The notes under the pieces were generated by a model that saw only the letters and a program-made list of their open reading frames with translations, was not told the origin of the DNA and searched no databases. Source: JAWWPY01 sp964412845 (lineage in GTDB: Bacteria; Actinomycetota; Actinomycetes; Streptosporangiales; Streptosporangiaceae). From it: 26,121 nt of DNA. The position numbers were made by a program, and so were the translations under genes. Where the stretch lies: assembly GCA_964412845.1 (NCBI GenBank), contig CAYPQM010000093.1, positions 1 to 26,121 of the forward strand, given 5' to 3'. How positions within the stretch are numbered: position 1 is the stretch's first letter; the number at the start of each line of letters is the position of its first letter. This document shows, one piece after another, positions 14,069 through 22,297 of this stretch.

Positions 14069-14093
14069 GCGCTAGGGCGACGCGGCCTAGCGC
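14069..14093 (-). terminator. Hairpin spanning the stop codon of the HerA-like ATPase gene
   Basis: The arms GCGCTAGG (14069-14076) and CCTAGCGC (14086-14093) pair perfectly with a 9-nt loop and include the TAG stop. A second small hairpin, CCCGG/CCGGG, follows at 14043-14058 in the minus direction. No T-tract is present. Together they probably separate the three-gene locus from murT-gatD. Confidence 0.5.
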
Positions 14094-17068
14094 GTCGCGG
14101 CGTCAGGCTCGCTCTCGCCCGGCCCGGCGGCCCACTGCTCGTGATCGGCGATGAACCTGCGCGGCCAGGACAGCACGACTTCGAGCCACCCCGCGATCGC
14201 CATGGCGTCGGCGGCCTGGCGCAGTTGCGCGCGCATCCCGACGCCGATGAGCGCGCTGGCCAGATCATCGGTGAAGCCGCGCTGGTCATCCTCGCCGAGC
14301 AGGACACTCCAGGCGGCCGTCCTGTTGCGGGCGAGCCCCATGGACAGCGGGTGCCGGCGCAGCGCCCGGAGCCGGTGACCGACCCGCATGTCTGGCCAGT
14401 CGGCGATACCGGGCAGGTCGAAGTCGAGGGGCGGGGCGCGGTCCAGGGCGTCCGGTGCCCGGCCCGCCAGCGGGCATACCCGCTCGATCTCGTGCAGCCA
14501 GCGGACCTGCGGGATGACCCAGCTCGGGCCCGCTCGCGTGCCGGCCCCGCCGCCGGGACCGGCCCCAGGCCCAAGCATCCGCAGCGCGACCATGGCCACA
14601 CTGGCCGCCAGCCGCTGCGGATCGTAGCTGGCCCGCACGGCCAGGGCGCGGCTCCCGGTCACCCGGTCGATCACTGTCGCCAGCAGGCACTCACGCAGGC
14701 GCTCGTCCAGCGCCGCCCACCTGCGCTGCAGCCGGGCCGGCACCGCGGGGAAACCCCGGCAGGTGAGGAAGGCCAGGGCGAGCGACTCCGTCCACACCCG
14801 GAGCCAGGCGTCGTCCGGGGACCCGGGCCCCGCGAGCAGGTCGGCCCGGCGGACCTCAAGAAGCGTGCAGGCGCGCTCGTCCGCGCACAGCGGACCGCAG
14901 GCCGCGCTGCGCCGGCCGAGGACCGGCGGCGGGGCACTGGCCAGGATTTCCTCCCGCGGGCCACCGAACGGCACCCTGATCCGCAGCGGCCGGTCCATGC
15001 CGTCCGCGAACACCGCGGCCATCCCTGGCTCCAGCGAGACCACCTGCCTGGACTGCGCGTCGTCGAGGTTCATGGCCGCCCCGACGACGTCGCGGTCATC
15101 GCGGGCAGGCAGCCGGTGGATGACCTTGAGCGCGGTGTTCTTCACCACGTCGGGAACAAGCTTGGCGGGAATCTGCTCGGCGATCACGATCCCCTCGCCA
15201 TACGCGCGGATCTCCGCGAGCATGCTCGCGAACAACTCGACGGCGTGCGCGCTGGCCCGTCCTTCCCGGCCCGCCCGCAGCAGCCGGTGGGCTTCCTCGA
15301 TGACGATGACATGCTGCAGCCCGTCCCGCCTGCCGCGGCGGGCACGCAACCGCAAGTGCTCGACGATCCTGATGATCAGCGTGCCCATCAGGAATGCCTT
15401 GTCCTCGTCGTTCGCGACGTCCTCGATGGCCAGCACCACATTGCGGCGCAGCAAGGCCCCGATGTCAGCCGGGTGGCCGCCCTCGAAGAACCGGCCAGCT
15501 GACCCGATGCGAAGGGAACGGAGCCGCACGTCGACGAAGCCCCGGACATCAGCCTGCAGCTCACTGCCGTACCCGACGTCCTCGATCACGGCCAGCGCGG
15601 CCCGCTGCAACTGGGCCAGGGTCGGCACGGCGGGCGGCGTCAGCGCGCCGGGGACACCACCCCCGGTGACCACGTCCCAGCCGCTGGCTTCGTAGACCCG
15701 CTGCAGCGCCTGGGACATGATCTGCGGGAACGGCTCCTCCGCGTCGAAGGCGGCCATGAAGAGCGCCCGCACCATGTCGATGTGCGCCTGGACCGGGTAT
15801 CCGGGCTCGGGGGCCAGCGGGTTAACCGACAGTGGCACGGCCGCCGGGTCCGACGGGTTGATCACGGTGATCTGGCCCGCCTGGCCCAGGCCAGCGATCC
15901 GCCCGGCCATGGCGGCGTACTCAGACTTGACCGGCTCGATCGCCAGCCAGGGCAGCCCGGACCTGGTCAGCTGCTCCAGCATGTGCCGCACGGTCTGCGA
16001 CTTCCCCGAGCCAGTGGCCCCGGTCACGAAGGCGTGCCGGTTCAGTGTGGCCAGCGGTACCCGGAAGGCACCCACCGGCCGGTCCTGGCCGTCCAGGATC
16101 GCGCCGAGTTCGATCATCGCGCGGCCGGGGCGCTCTGTCTCACTGGTCACGTCGAAGTACCCCACATCGAGCACCCGCAGCCCGGGTACCTCGCGGCGCG
16201 GCAATCCGGCGAGCGCCGACAGCGTCCCAGCGGTCGCCGCGAACGGCACGTGCGCCCCGTCCCGCCCGTCCTGGACCTCCGCCGTCAGGGCGTCCGCCAG
16301 GCGCTGCGGCCGGCCGGTGCTGCGCAGCCGGTAGGGATGGCTGCCGAGGTCCATGGAGCCAACGAGCACCGGCGCCAGCAGGCCCAGGTCATCTTCGCTG
16401 GCCGCCCCGGCGAGCACCCGCACATTCCACAGGCCTGCCTCGCGGAACCTGTCCAGCTCGGCGAGGCGGCGCTGGGCCCGCTCGACGTCGAACCGGGACT
16501 GTTCCTCATCGTGCGGCCGGAGCACGGTGAGCTGGGTCCGCAGCTCGGCGACTTCCGTGTCCATGGCATCGGTCGGCTCGGCCACCAGCAGCCAGCCGAA
16601 CGGCCGTCCCATCAGGGTCAGCAGCGTCGACTCGAACGGGGTGGCGGGCGGACTGGCCGGCTGGGAGTCCCGTGCGTCCACTGCGGCCAGCGGCGGCGCC
16701 TGCCTGCCGGGGCAGGCCGCCCACACCATGCCGTGCACCGCGGGCAGCCAGTTGTCCGCGGCCGGCACGCCGCGGGCCCCGGCGGGAAAGAGCAGTTCCA
16801 CGGGCTGGCCGGCCCGCTCGCCGCCCTCGCTCGCGGCCAGCGGCCCGGCGTTGGTGATCAGCTCAAGCGGCGCGCCGCCGCCACGTGACAGCCAGCAGGT
16901 CACGAATGGGCTGCCGCGCCGGGCCGCGGTGAGGACCGCGGGCAGGATCGCGATGAAGTCTTGTTCCGCCGAATTCGGCCGCCAGGGCGCCGTGACTGCC
17001 AGGACCCGGTACCAGGGCCCAGCGCAGTCCCCCCCGAGACCTGCGATCGTCCCCACGCTTGTGTGCAT
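14087..17068 (-). CDS. HerA/VirB4-like ATPase (DUF87-type), 993 aa (protein A)
   Basis: Large P-loop motor of the HerA/FtsK-VirB4 class. Residues 1-330 are a poorly recognised N-terminal region with a charged helix around 186-210, ending in a probable HAS-type barrel strand (AMIELGAILDGQDRPVGAFRVPLATL, written in two parts by its ends at ~317 and ~341). The ATPase core has Walker A VTGATGSGKSQT (348-359, Lys356), Walker B HVIVIEEAHRLL (586-597, Glu591/Glu592) and a sensor block IAEQIPAKLVPDVVKNT (629-645), all intact. Cys724, Cys728 and Cys734 in CGPLCADERAC may bind metal. Residues 740-993 are a helical C-terminal domain I do not recognise. No membrane helix is seen. The start at ATG 17068 lacks a clear ribosome site. 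It follows genes C and B with a 172-bp gap in which I see no gene or clear promoter. Confidence 0.85.
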   Translation of the reverse strand: MHTSVGTIAGLGGDCAGPWYRVLAVTAPWRPNSAEQDFIAILPAVLTAARRGSPFVTCWLSRGGGAPLELITNAGPLAASEGGERAGQPVELLFPAGARGVPAADNWLPAVHGMVWAACPGRQAPPLAAVDARDSQPASPPATPFESTLLTLMGRPFGWLLVAEPTDAMDTEVAELRTQLTVLRPHDEEQSRFDVERAQRRLAELDRFREAGLWNVRVLAGAASEDDLGLLAPVLVGSMDLGSHPYRLRSTGRPQRLADALTAEVQDGRDGAHVPFAATAGTLSALAGLPRREVPGLRVLDVGYFDVTSETERPGRAMIELGAILDGQDRPVGAFRVPLATLNRHAFVTGATGSGKSQTVRHMLEQLTRSGLPWLAIEPVKSEYAAMAGRIAGLGQAGQITVINPSDPAAVPLSVNPLAPEPGYPVQAHIDMVRALFMAAFDAEEPFPQIMSQALQRVYEASGWDVVTGGGVPGALTPPAVPTLAQLQRAALAVIEDVGYGSELQADVRGFVDVRLRSLRIGSAGRFFEGGHPADIGALLRRNVVLAIEDVANDEDKAFLMGTLIIRIVEHLRLRARRGRRDGLQHVIVIEEAHRLLRAGREGRASAHAVELFASMLAEIRAYGEGIVIAEQIPAKLVPDVVKNTALKVIHRLPARDDRDVVGAAMNLDDAQSRQVVSLEPGMAAVFADGMDRPLRIRVPFGGPREEILASAPPPVLGRRSAACGPLCADERACTLLEVRRADLLAGPGSPDDAWLRVWTESLALAFLTCRGFPAVPARLQRRWAALDERLRECLLATVIDRVTGSRALAVRASYDPQRLAASVAMVALRMLGPGAGPGGGAGTRAGPSWVIPQVRWLHEIERVCPLAGRAPDALDRAPPLDFDLPGIADWPDMRVGHRLRALRRHPLSMGLARNRTAAWSVLLGEDDQRGFTDDLASALIGVGMRAQLRQAADAMAIAGWLEVVLSWPRRFIADHEQWAAGPGESEPDAATR

Positions 17069-17240
17069 ACCAGTCCCATGACTCGCGCGCAGCCAGTCGC
17101 GACTACGCGATGAACTTATCCGCTGGCGCTCCGTTGACCCCCCTGCCTACATCGTCCCGGTTGGTCCGCGCTGCCCCCCGTGACCAGGGCCGGTGCCGCG
17201 GGTGACCGCTCGCCAGGGTGGCCGGCCGCGATACGGGTGC

Positions 17241-19430
17241 TCATCGCCGGTGCTTACGCCAGTCCAGCGGCTCAGGAGGCGGGCCGAGGTTGGGTGGGAG
17301 CTTGCCTTCCGCGTCCCGCCAGCTCACCGGGGCTGCGGCCGGATCCCGGTCAGTCGCTGGCACCGGCCCTGGCCCGGCTGGTCCCTCGGCGCCGCGGCCA
17401 GCGGCAGCGCCGTTACCGTCAGCACCGGCTGGGCCAGGCGGCCGGCCCGGGCCCGGGCCGGCGGGCCTGCCGACCGCCGGCCCGGCCGCCATCGGCGCGG
17501 ATTCGCGCAGTTCCTCCAGGCTGTGCAGGGTAGCGGCCGGCAGGGCCAGGATGCCGGGGTTGGCATCGGCCATCAGGACGCGGCGGCCCTGCCGCGAGGC
17601 GTAGCTGACGATCATGGCGCTCGGCGGAAGCTGCTGGAGCTCATGCTGCTCGACCAGGAACTCACGAGACCGCGCGGTGGTGCGCGCCAGCGAGGAGTTG
17701 GCGCCGATCGCCCTCGACGTGCTCACCCCCCACGCGGTGCTCAGGGTGATCCCCTCGGTGATCGACGCGGTGTCGCTACTGCCCCAGGACCGGCTGCTGT
17801 CCCGGCTGGCGGACCCGGTGTGCGAGCCGAACGGGCCGAACCCGGCCGTGGCGTGGCCGCGGCCCCGGCTCCGGCCGGTCGTCTCGCTGTCCGTGATGGA
17901 CAGCGAGACGGAGTCGGCCGCGGCGACGGTGCTGGTGTAGGAATCCCCGGCGGTGTCCGTGACCGAGCTGCCCACAGTGTCGGTGAGCTGGGTGAGCACG
18001 AAACGGTGCGCCGTCCCGATCTGCTCGCTGGCGGCCTTGGCATCCTCGGCGTTGCCGAGCCGCATGAAGGCAATGGCCGCGTTACCCCGGCCGAGCCGCT
18101 CCCTGACGTGGCCCGGCAGCGACCGGTACGCGAGGACCAGCCCGGTCTTTGTCGCCTCGCACCCGTCGCAGAGCCGGTCAAGCACCTCGCCGCCGAGTTT
18201 CTCCGCGCCGGTCAGGCAGATCGTGTGCTGCCAGGGCAGGCCCGGCGGCGCCTGGCGGAGCACCTGGGTCAGCGCCACGGTGACATAGCTGCCCAGCACT
18301 GCGGCGCCCGGGCCGCCCGCAGCCCGGTCCATGGCGACCACCCGCAGCCTGCTGCGCGGCAGGGAAACCGGGGCCGACCCCAGGGTCTCCAGCGTGCGCA
18401 GCCTGGCCTCCAGCGCCCAGGCGCGCTCGATGACGACCCGGTCGGCGGCGCCACGGCCGTACAGCGCCATGATCTCCGTGAGCTGCCCGGCGGTGAGCAG
18501 CCCCCGGCCGATGTCCTGGCGCGGATCGCCCACCTGGGCCAGGGCCCGCAACCCGGCCGTGACCTGGGCGATGCTCGGCTCACCGCCGATCGCCTCGACA
18601 ATCCGGTCCAGAATCGCGTGGTCCTGGGCCGGATCGGCCGGCCCAGGCCGGCCGCCGCCGGTCGCCGCGCTCATCGCCAGCACGTCAGCCAGCGCCGCGC
18701 GGGGCAGGCCGACCCCGAGATCGAAGCCGGGCAGGTCGGCGGGCAGCACCCAGACCAGCGGGTCGAGGCCCGATCCGCGGGCGACGGCCAGCAGATCGCC
18801 GGCGACCGCACCCTCGGACAGGTCGAGCACGGTCACCTCGCCCCCGGCGGCCAGCCTGGGACCAGCGATCATCGTCAGCATCGCGGACCAGCCGGACAGG
18901 GTGCCGCCGGCCACGTCCACCCGGTCGATCTCGTCGGGCAGCGCCACCGCGTACCACTGCAGCTGCCCGCCGAACGCGCGCTCGCGGGCCTGCCAGTCAC
19001 GGAACCGCCTGGCGTGCTCCTCCTGCCAGCCGAACAACTGGCTCTCCGCCGCGCCGCGCGCCCTGGCCACCCGTTGCTTCTCCCGCTCGACCCGGCCGCG
19101 CAGGTCCTGCTCACCCCGCCAGATGCCGCGCCCGCAGATCCCGGCCAGGATCAGCGCCGCGGCCAGCATGAGGCTGGTCAGCGCCGTGTTCAGGATGCCC
19201 GCCAGCAGCAGCGCGACGACCAGGGCCGCCCCGGCGACGCAGCCGCCGGCCGTCAGCTTCAGCGGCCGGCTGAGCCGGTTCTCCTCCCGGCGCTGCGCGG
19301 CCACCCAGCCCTGGTTGAGCTGCTCCTGCTCGGGCGGGACCGGGCGGCGCGGCGGCGGCCCGGGATCCGGGTGCACCAGTGCGTGCTGCCAGCCCAGGTA
19401 GACCCGGTCGGCCCGGAACGGTGGCATCAC
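17241..19430 (-). CDS. Membrane VirD4/TraD-like protein with degenerate Walker A and Ser/Thr-rich loop (protein B)
   Basis: 729 aa; function unknown. Two membrane helices (about 61-81 and 83-101) are followed by a charged coiled-coil-like stretch (105-155). The domain from ~160 resembles the motor of type IV coupling proteins, but the P-loop position reads GGTLSGWS (175-182): the G-x4-G frame is kept while the Lys is Trp181. VTVLDLSEG follows as the usual next strand. HTICLTGAEKLGGEVLDRL (402-420) sits where Walker B is expected but lacks the Asp-Glu pair. AIAFMRLGNAEDAKAASEQIG (452-471, motif by its ends) matches the conserved C-terminal motor strand of TraD/TraG-like proteins. Residues 478-590 are very Ser/Thr-rich, and 645-729 are Pro/Gly/Ala-rich. 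The GTG/ATG start overlaps the stop of gene C (GTGATG), with AGGAGG upstream, so translation is coupled. Confidence 0.7.
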   Translation of the reverse strand: MMPPFRADRVYLGWQHALVHPDPGPPPRRPVPPEQEQLNQGWVAAQRREENRLSRPLKLTAGGCVAGAALVVALLLAGILNTALTSLMLAAALILAGICGRGIWRGEQDLRGRVEREKQRVARARGAAESQLFGWQEEHARRFRDWQARERAFGGQLQWYAVALPDEIDRVDVAGGTLSGWSAMLTMIAGPRLAAGGEVTVLDLSEGAVAGDLLAVARGSGLDPLVWVLPADLPGFDLGVGLPRAALADVLAMSAATGGGRPGPADPAQDHAILDRIVEAIGGEPSIAQVTAGLRALAQVGDPRQDIGRGLLTAGQLTEIMALYGRGAADRVVIERAWALEARLRTLETLGSAPVSLPRSRLRVVAMDRAAGGPGAAVLGSYVTVALTQVLRQAPPGLPWQHTICLTGAEKLGGEVLDRLCDGCEATKTGLVLAYRSLPGHVRERLGRGNAAIAFMRLGNAEDAKAASEQIGTAHRFVLTQLTDTVGSSVTDTAGDSYTSTVAAADSVSLSITDSETTGRSRGRGHATAGFGPFGSHTGSASRDSSRSWGSSDTASITEGITLSTAWGVSTSRAIGANSSLARTTARSREFLVEQHELQQLPPSAMIVSYASRQGRRVLMADANPGILALPAATLHSLEELRESAPMAAGPAVGRPAGPGPGRPPGPAGADGNGAAAGRGAEGPAGPGPVPATDRDPAAAPVSWRDAEGKLPPNLGPPPEPLDWRKHRR

Positions 19431-21367
19431 CGCAGCCCTCCTGGGATGAACCGGCCGGCCGGCACGACCCGCCGGACCGGCCCTTTGACGGCCAGGGTGA
19501 ACTCGTCAGCGCGGAGCCGACCGAGAGTGGCCGCGGAGACGGCCGGCCCGGCCAGGACTGGCCCGGCCGGGCCAGCCGCCGGGCCCATCTCCCAGGAACC
19601 CGGGCCGGGTGCGGGCCCGGTAGCGGCGACCTGGACGGCCGGCCGGACCGCTGGGCCGTCATGGCTGCCCGGACCAGCTAGCCCGCCACCCGGGGCAGCC
19701 GGGGTCCCGTAGCCGACCTGGCCGCCGGCCGGGACCACACCGGGCGCGCCAGGGCGCAGCGCGGTGCTGGTCAGCGGGGCCAGCCGGGCGGCCAGCCCGG
19801 GATCGTCCAGCCGGTGGATGACCAGGACATTCACCAGCCCGGCGAGCCACCCCGCGGTTTCCGGCGCCACCGTGTCGAGCAGCGAGGCGAGCCCGACCTG
19901 CGGGCCGGCGGCGATCAGCCCGGTGAGCGCCGACTGGTCGACCGCGTCGCAGTGGCCGAACCAGGCGAGCCCGTCGCCGCCGACGTCAAGCCGGTGCGAT
20001 CGCGCGAAGACCGCCGTGGCGTCCAGCGCGACCAGGTTCGCGATCATCGCAGCGGCCCGGCCGTGCGCCGGCTGGTCCAGCGAGAACAGCAGCACGGCCC
20101 GGTCCCTGACGATCCCGCTCAGGGTGACCCGGCCGGACCCCGCGGACCGGCCCGACGGCGGCTCGGGGCGCAGCCACCGGCCCAGCGGGGACGCGCGCAG
20201 CCCGGTCAACTGCTCAGCGAGGATCGCGGCAGGGGCCGGATCGGCCTGCAGCAGGCTCGCGGACACCCTGACCCGCTCGGCCAGCGGGCCGCGGCGCGGG
20301 TGATACGCGGGCACCTGGTCCGCCCGGGCCCGCAGGGCGTCCGGGCTGAGCAGGCGGACGACATCGTCGATGACCGGGACAGCCGGATCACCTGGCGCCG
20401 CCGCCGCGACCGCGAACAGGTCGTTCAGGTAGCCGCCGCAGGTGCGCCTGGCATAGTCCGCCGTGCTGCCCCAGTCGATCATGCCCATCACGAGCGCGGC
20501 TTTACGGGCCGGATCGCCGCCGCGCAGCGGCTCGTAGTAGCCAGGCCCGTTGGCACCGAAGATCCGCAGCGGCGCCGCGGCGGACTCGCACACGGCGGCC
20601 AGCGACCCGGCCAGCCCCGGGGTGCCGGCCAGGTCCACCGCGATGACCGGTTTGCGGCGCCGGATCGCGGCGTGCAGCACCTGGAAGCTCGTCGCCCCGA
20701 CCGCCGTCGCCGAGGTTCCGGTGCAGAGCATGCCGCGCTCCGCCTCGGCCCAGGAAATCGCCACCCGCTGGCCGGTTCTGGGCACGATGCCCAGGCAGGC
20801 CCCGTCCCGGGTAACAACCCCACCCGCCCGCACGGAACCAGCCCGCAACTGCCGGCCGGCCAGGATCACCAGCCCGGGGCGCGGTGGCGGAAGCTCCTGC
20901 TCGTCGGTGTGCAGCCAGCGCAGCCACCAGGCGACCGCAGCCTCGCCGGCGGCCGCGATCAGGGCGAGCGGCAGTTGCCGTGGCAGCCAGTGGCCCAGCC
21001 CACCGAAGACCGCGCCCAGGTGGACGAGGTTGGTGGGGTGGTGCGCGGTCTTCGCCAGGTAGCCCGCGATCCGGCGGGGGCCGTCGGCGAAGCCGCCCAG
21101 CGCGGCCGCGGGCCCGATAGCCAGGGCCCAGATGAGGCCCGCCAGCGCGGGCGCCGCCAGCCACTGCGGCCGCCACCGGCTGACCCGGCTGATGATCTGG
21201 AAAAAGATCGCCAGCACCATCGTGAGCTGGGCGAACAATAAGTGGGCGAGGAACACCAGCCCGGTGAGCGCAGCGATGAACTCACCGCGTCGTGGGAGGT
21301 CCCTCGAGATGAGGTAGCGGGCGCGCCGCGGTTCGCGCGCCGCCACGGCCAGCGGGGCGGCAGGCAT
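19427..21367 (-). CDS. Membrane VirD4/TraG-like protein with lost Walker A (protein C)
   Basis: 646 aa; function unknown. Hydrophobic segments lie at about 29-60, 69-92 and 130-150, as in type IV coupling proteins. The motor-like part then reads MLCTGTSATAVGATS (213-227), where VirD4/TraG proteins have their P-loop; no Lys is present and the second Gly is missing. The next strand KPVIAVDLAGTPGLAGSLAA (239-258) matches the VIVxDxKG-type strand, and RIFGANGPGYYEPLRGGDP (268-286) plus GYLNDLFA (312-319) match the VirD4 pattern. GLAWFGHCDAVDQSALTGLI (466-485) is at the Walker B position but has no Asp-Glu pair. Residues 535-610 are Gly/Pro/Ala-rich. ATG 21367 is 6 nt after the GntR gene stop; its stop overlaps the start of gene B. 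Confidence 0.68.
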   Translation of the reverse strand: MPAAPLAVAAREPRRARYLISRDLPRRGEFIAALTGLVFLAHLLFAQLTMVLAIFFQIISRVSRWRPQWLAAPALAGLIWALAIGPAAALGGFADGPRRIAGYLAKTAHHPTNLVHLGAVFGGLGHWLPRQLPLALIAAAGEAAVAWWLRWLHTDEQELPPPRPGLVILAGRQLRAGSVRAGGVVTRDGACLGIVPRTGQRVAISWAEAERGMLCTGTSATAVGATSFQVLHAAIRRRKPVIAVDLAGTPGLAGSLAAVCESAAAPLRIFGANGPGYYEPLRGGDPARKAALVMGMIDWGSTADYARRTCGGYLNDLFAVAAAAPGDPAVPVIDDVVRLLSPDALRARADQVPAYHPRRGPLAERVRVSASLLQADPAPAAILAEQLTGLRASPLGRWLRPEPPSGRSAGSGRVTLSGIVRDRAVLLFSLDQPAHGRAAAMIANLVALDATAVFARSHRLDVGGDGLAWFGHCDAVDQSALTGLIAAGPQVGLASLLDTVAPETAGWLAGLVNVLVIHRLDDPGLAARLAPLTSTALRPGAPGVVPAGGQVGYGTPAAPGGGLAGPGSHDGPAVRPAVQVAATGPAPGPGSWEMGPAAGPAGPVLAGPAVSAATLGRLRADEFTLAVKGPVRRVVPAGRFIPGGLR

Positions 21368-21373
21368 ATCGGG

Positions 21374-22174
21374 TCAAGGTTCCCAGTCCGCCGCGGCGCA
21401 TGTCCAGGAGACTGGCGAAGCGTCTGCGCTTAATGAGGGAAGTGCGCACGGTTGCGACTCCACCACGATGCGGAACAGATCAGGACGGAGCACGGCCACG
21501 ATGAGCGCGACCGGCCGACCGGCCGGATCGCCCTCGAACCTGATGGTGACCGTGGTGGCGGGCTGGCCGACGGCCAGCCGCAGGCTCCGGGCCACCGAAG
21601 GCGATGGCGGCTGCATCTCCATCTGCAGGGCGCGCGCATGTCCCGCGCGCCGGGAGGCCCGCTCAGGAGAGGCCGCGGCGGCGAATTCCGGCAGCAGCCC
21701 GGCCAGGCGCTCGGGCAGGTAGGTGCCGGAGAGGGCGCCCGGCTCGCCGCCCACTGTCCACAGGCACCGGAGCACGAGCACGGTCTCGCCGGGAGCCAGG
21801 CCAAGCACCCGCCCGATCTCTTCGGGCGCGCGGCGCTTGGACACATGCCGCGTCCTGACCGCCAGTTCGCCGCCCATGGGGTCGACGCGCGAGCTGACCC
21901 CGGACATGCCCTCAATGGACAGCCGGCACTCGGCCGGACTGGCCCGGTACACCTGGCCATCCGGCCGTCTGCGCAGCAGATTCCGGCCGGTCAGCTCGTC
22001 GATGGCCGCCTCGATCTCGGACGGGCTCACGTTGTAGCGGCGGGCCAGGGCCGTATGGCGGGGCAGCCGCCAACCCGGCTCGTGGTGCAATAGCGCGGCG
22101 GCGATCCGGTCCGCGAGCACGCCCGAGGACCGGGCCCGTTCCGGAGCGAGCGCCCGCCCGGTGGCCTTGGTCAT
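21374..22174 (-). CDS. GntR-family regulator with UTRA-type effector domain (HutC-like)
   Basis: Transcription factor of 266 aa from ATG 22174 (GTG 22201 would add nine residues; neither has a good ribosome site). The N-terminal winged HTH is visible in VLADRIAAALLHHEPGWRLP (19-38) and ALARRYNVSPSEIEAAIDEL (42-61), followed by the wing LLRRRPDGQVYRA. Residues ~85-240 look like a UTRA ligand-binding domain: EIGRVLGLAPGETVLVLRCL, GTYLPERLAGLLPE and the final ATTVTIRFEGDPAGRPVALI strand, ending with VAVLRPDLFRIVVE. The ligand is unknown. The gene is first in a tight unit with C and B (6-nt gap, then overlap), so it is likely to control that locus. Upstream is the pst terminator, which argues against a link with phosphate uptake. 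Confidence 0.85.
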   Translation of the reverse strand: MTKATGRALAPERARSSGVLADRIAAALLHHEPGWRLPRHTALARRYNVSPSEIEAAIDELTGRNLLRRRPDGQVYRASPAECRLSIEGMSGVSSRVDPMGGELAVRTRHVSKRRAPEEIGRVLGLAPGETVLVLRCLWTVGGEPGALSGTYLPERLAGLLPEFAAAASPERASRRAGHARALQMEMQPPSPSVARSLRLAVGQPATTVTIRFEGDPAGRPVALIVAVLRPDLFRIVVESQPCALPSLSADASPVSWTCAAADWEP

Positions 22175-22228
22175 GTCGGGAATCGAGATCACCGGCAGCA
22201 CGAGCGCCGCGGGGAGCGGGGAAACCCC

Positions 22229-22259
22229 CAGGGCAGGCTGGTGACGGCAGCCTGCCCTG
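22229..22259 (-). terminator. Strong hairpin terminator after pstB
   Basis: CAGGGCAGGCTG (22229-22240) and CAGCCTGCCCTG (22248-22259) are perfect 12-bp arms with a 7-nt loop, starting 39 nt after the pstB stop in the minus direction. The strand then reads GGGGGTTTCCCC, so there is only a short T-run. It separates the pst operon from the GntR gene. Confidence 0.85.
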
Positions 22260-22297
22260 TTGCGGTCATCTCTCGGACTCGCCCGGCGGTTCCCGGC

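Noticed and set aside
12760..14601. 613-aa reading of murT with a long N-terminal extension
   Set aside because: The extension overlaps the HerA-like gene and is Arg/Pro/Ser-rich noise; family length and the TANNNT box support ATG 13998.
13499..15502. 667-aa plus-strand ORF antisense to murT and the HerA-like gene
   Set aside because: It runs across two well-supported minus-strand genes including the Walker and zinc motifs; no recognisable content.
17193..19712. 839-aa plus-strand ORF antisense to protein B
   Set aside because: Long only because of third-position G/C bias; composition is Arg/Gln/Pro/Gly-rich with no domain, whereas the minus strand has membrane helices, conserved motor-like strands and coupled start signals.
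19814..21241. 475-aa plus-strand ORF antisense to protein C
   Set aside because: Charged, low-complexity shadow with no start signal; the minus strand is explained by gene C.
14087..21367. Type VII (ESX) secretion system
   Set aside because: The ATPase has one HerA/VirB4-like motor instead of tandem FtsK domains, and there are no WXG100, EccB, EccD, EccE or mycosin-like genes.
14087..22201. Integrated conjugative element or prophage
   Set aside because: No integrase, excisionase, relaxase, replication gene, tRNA or flanking direct repeat seen; flanks are ordinary chromosomal operons. The small HTH gene at 4177-4380 is of the BldC type and lies far away.
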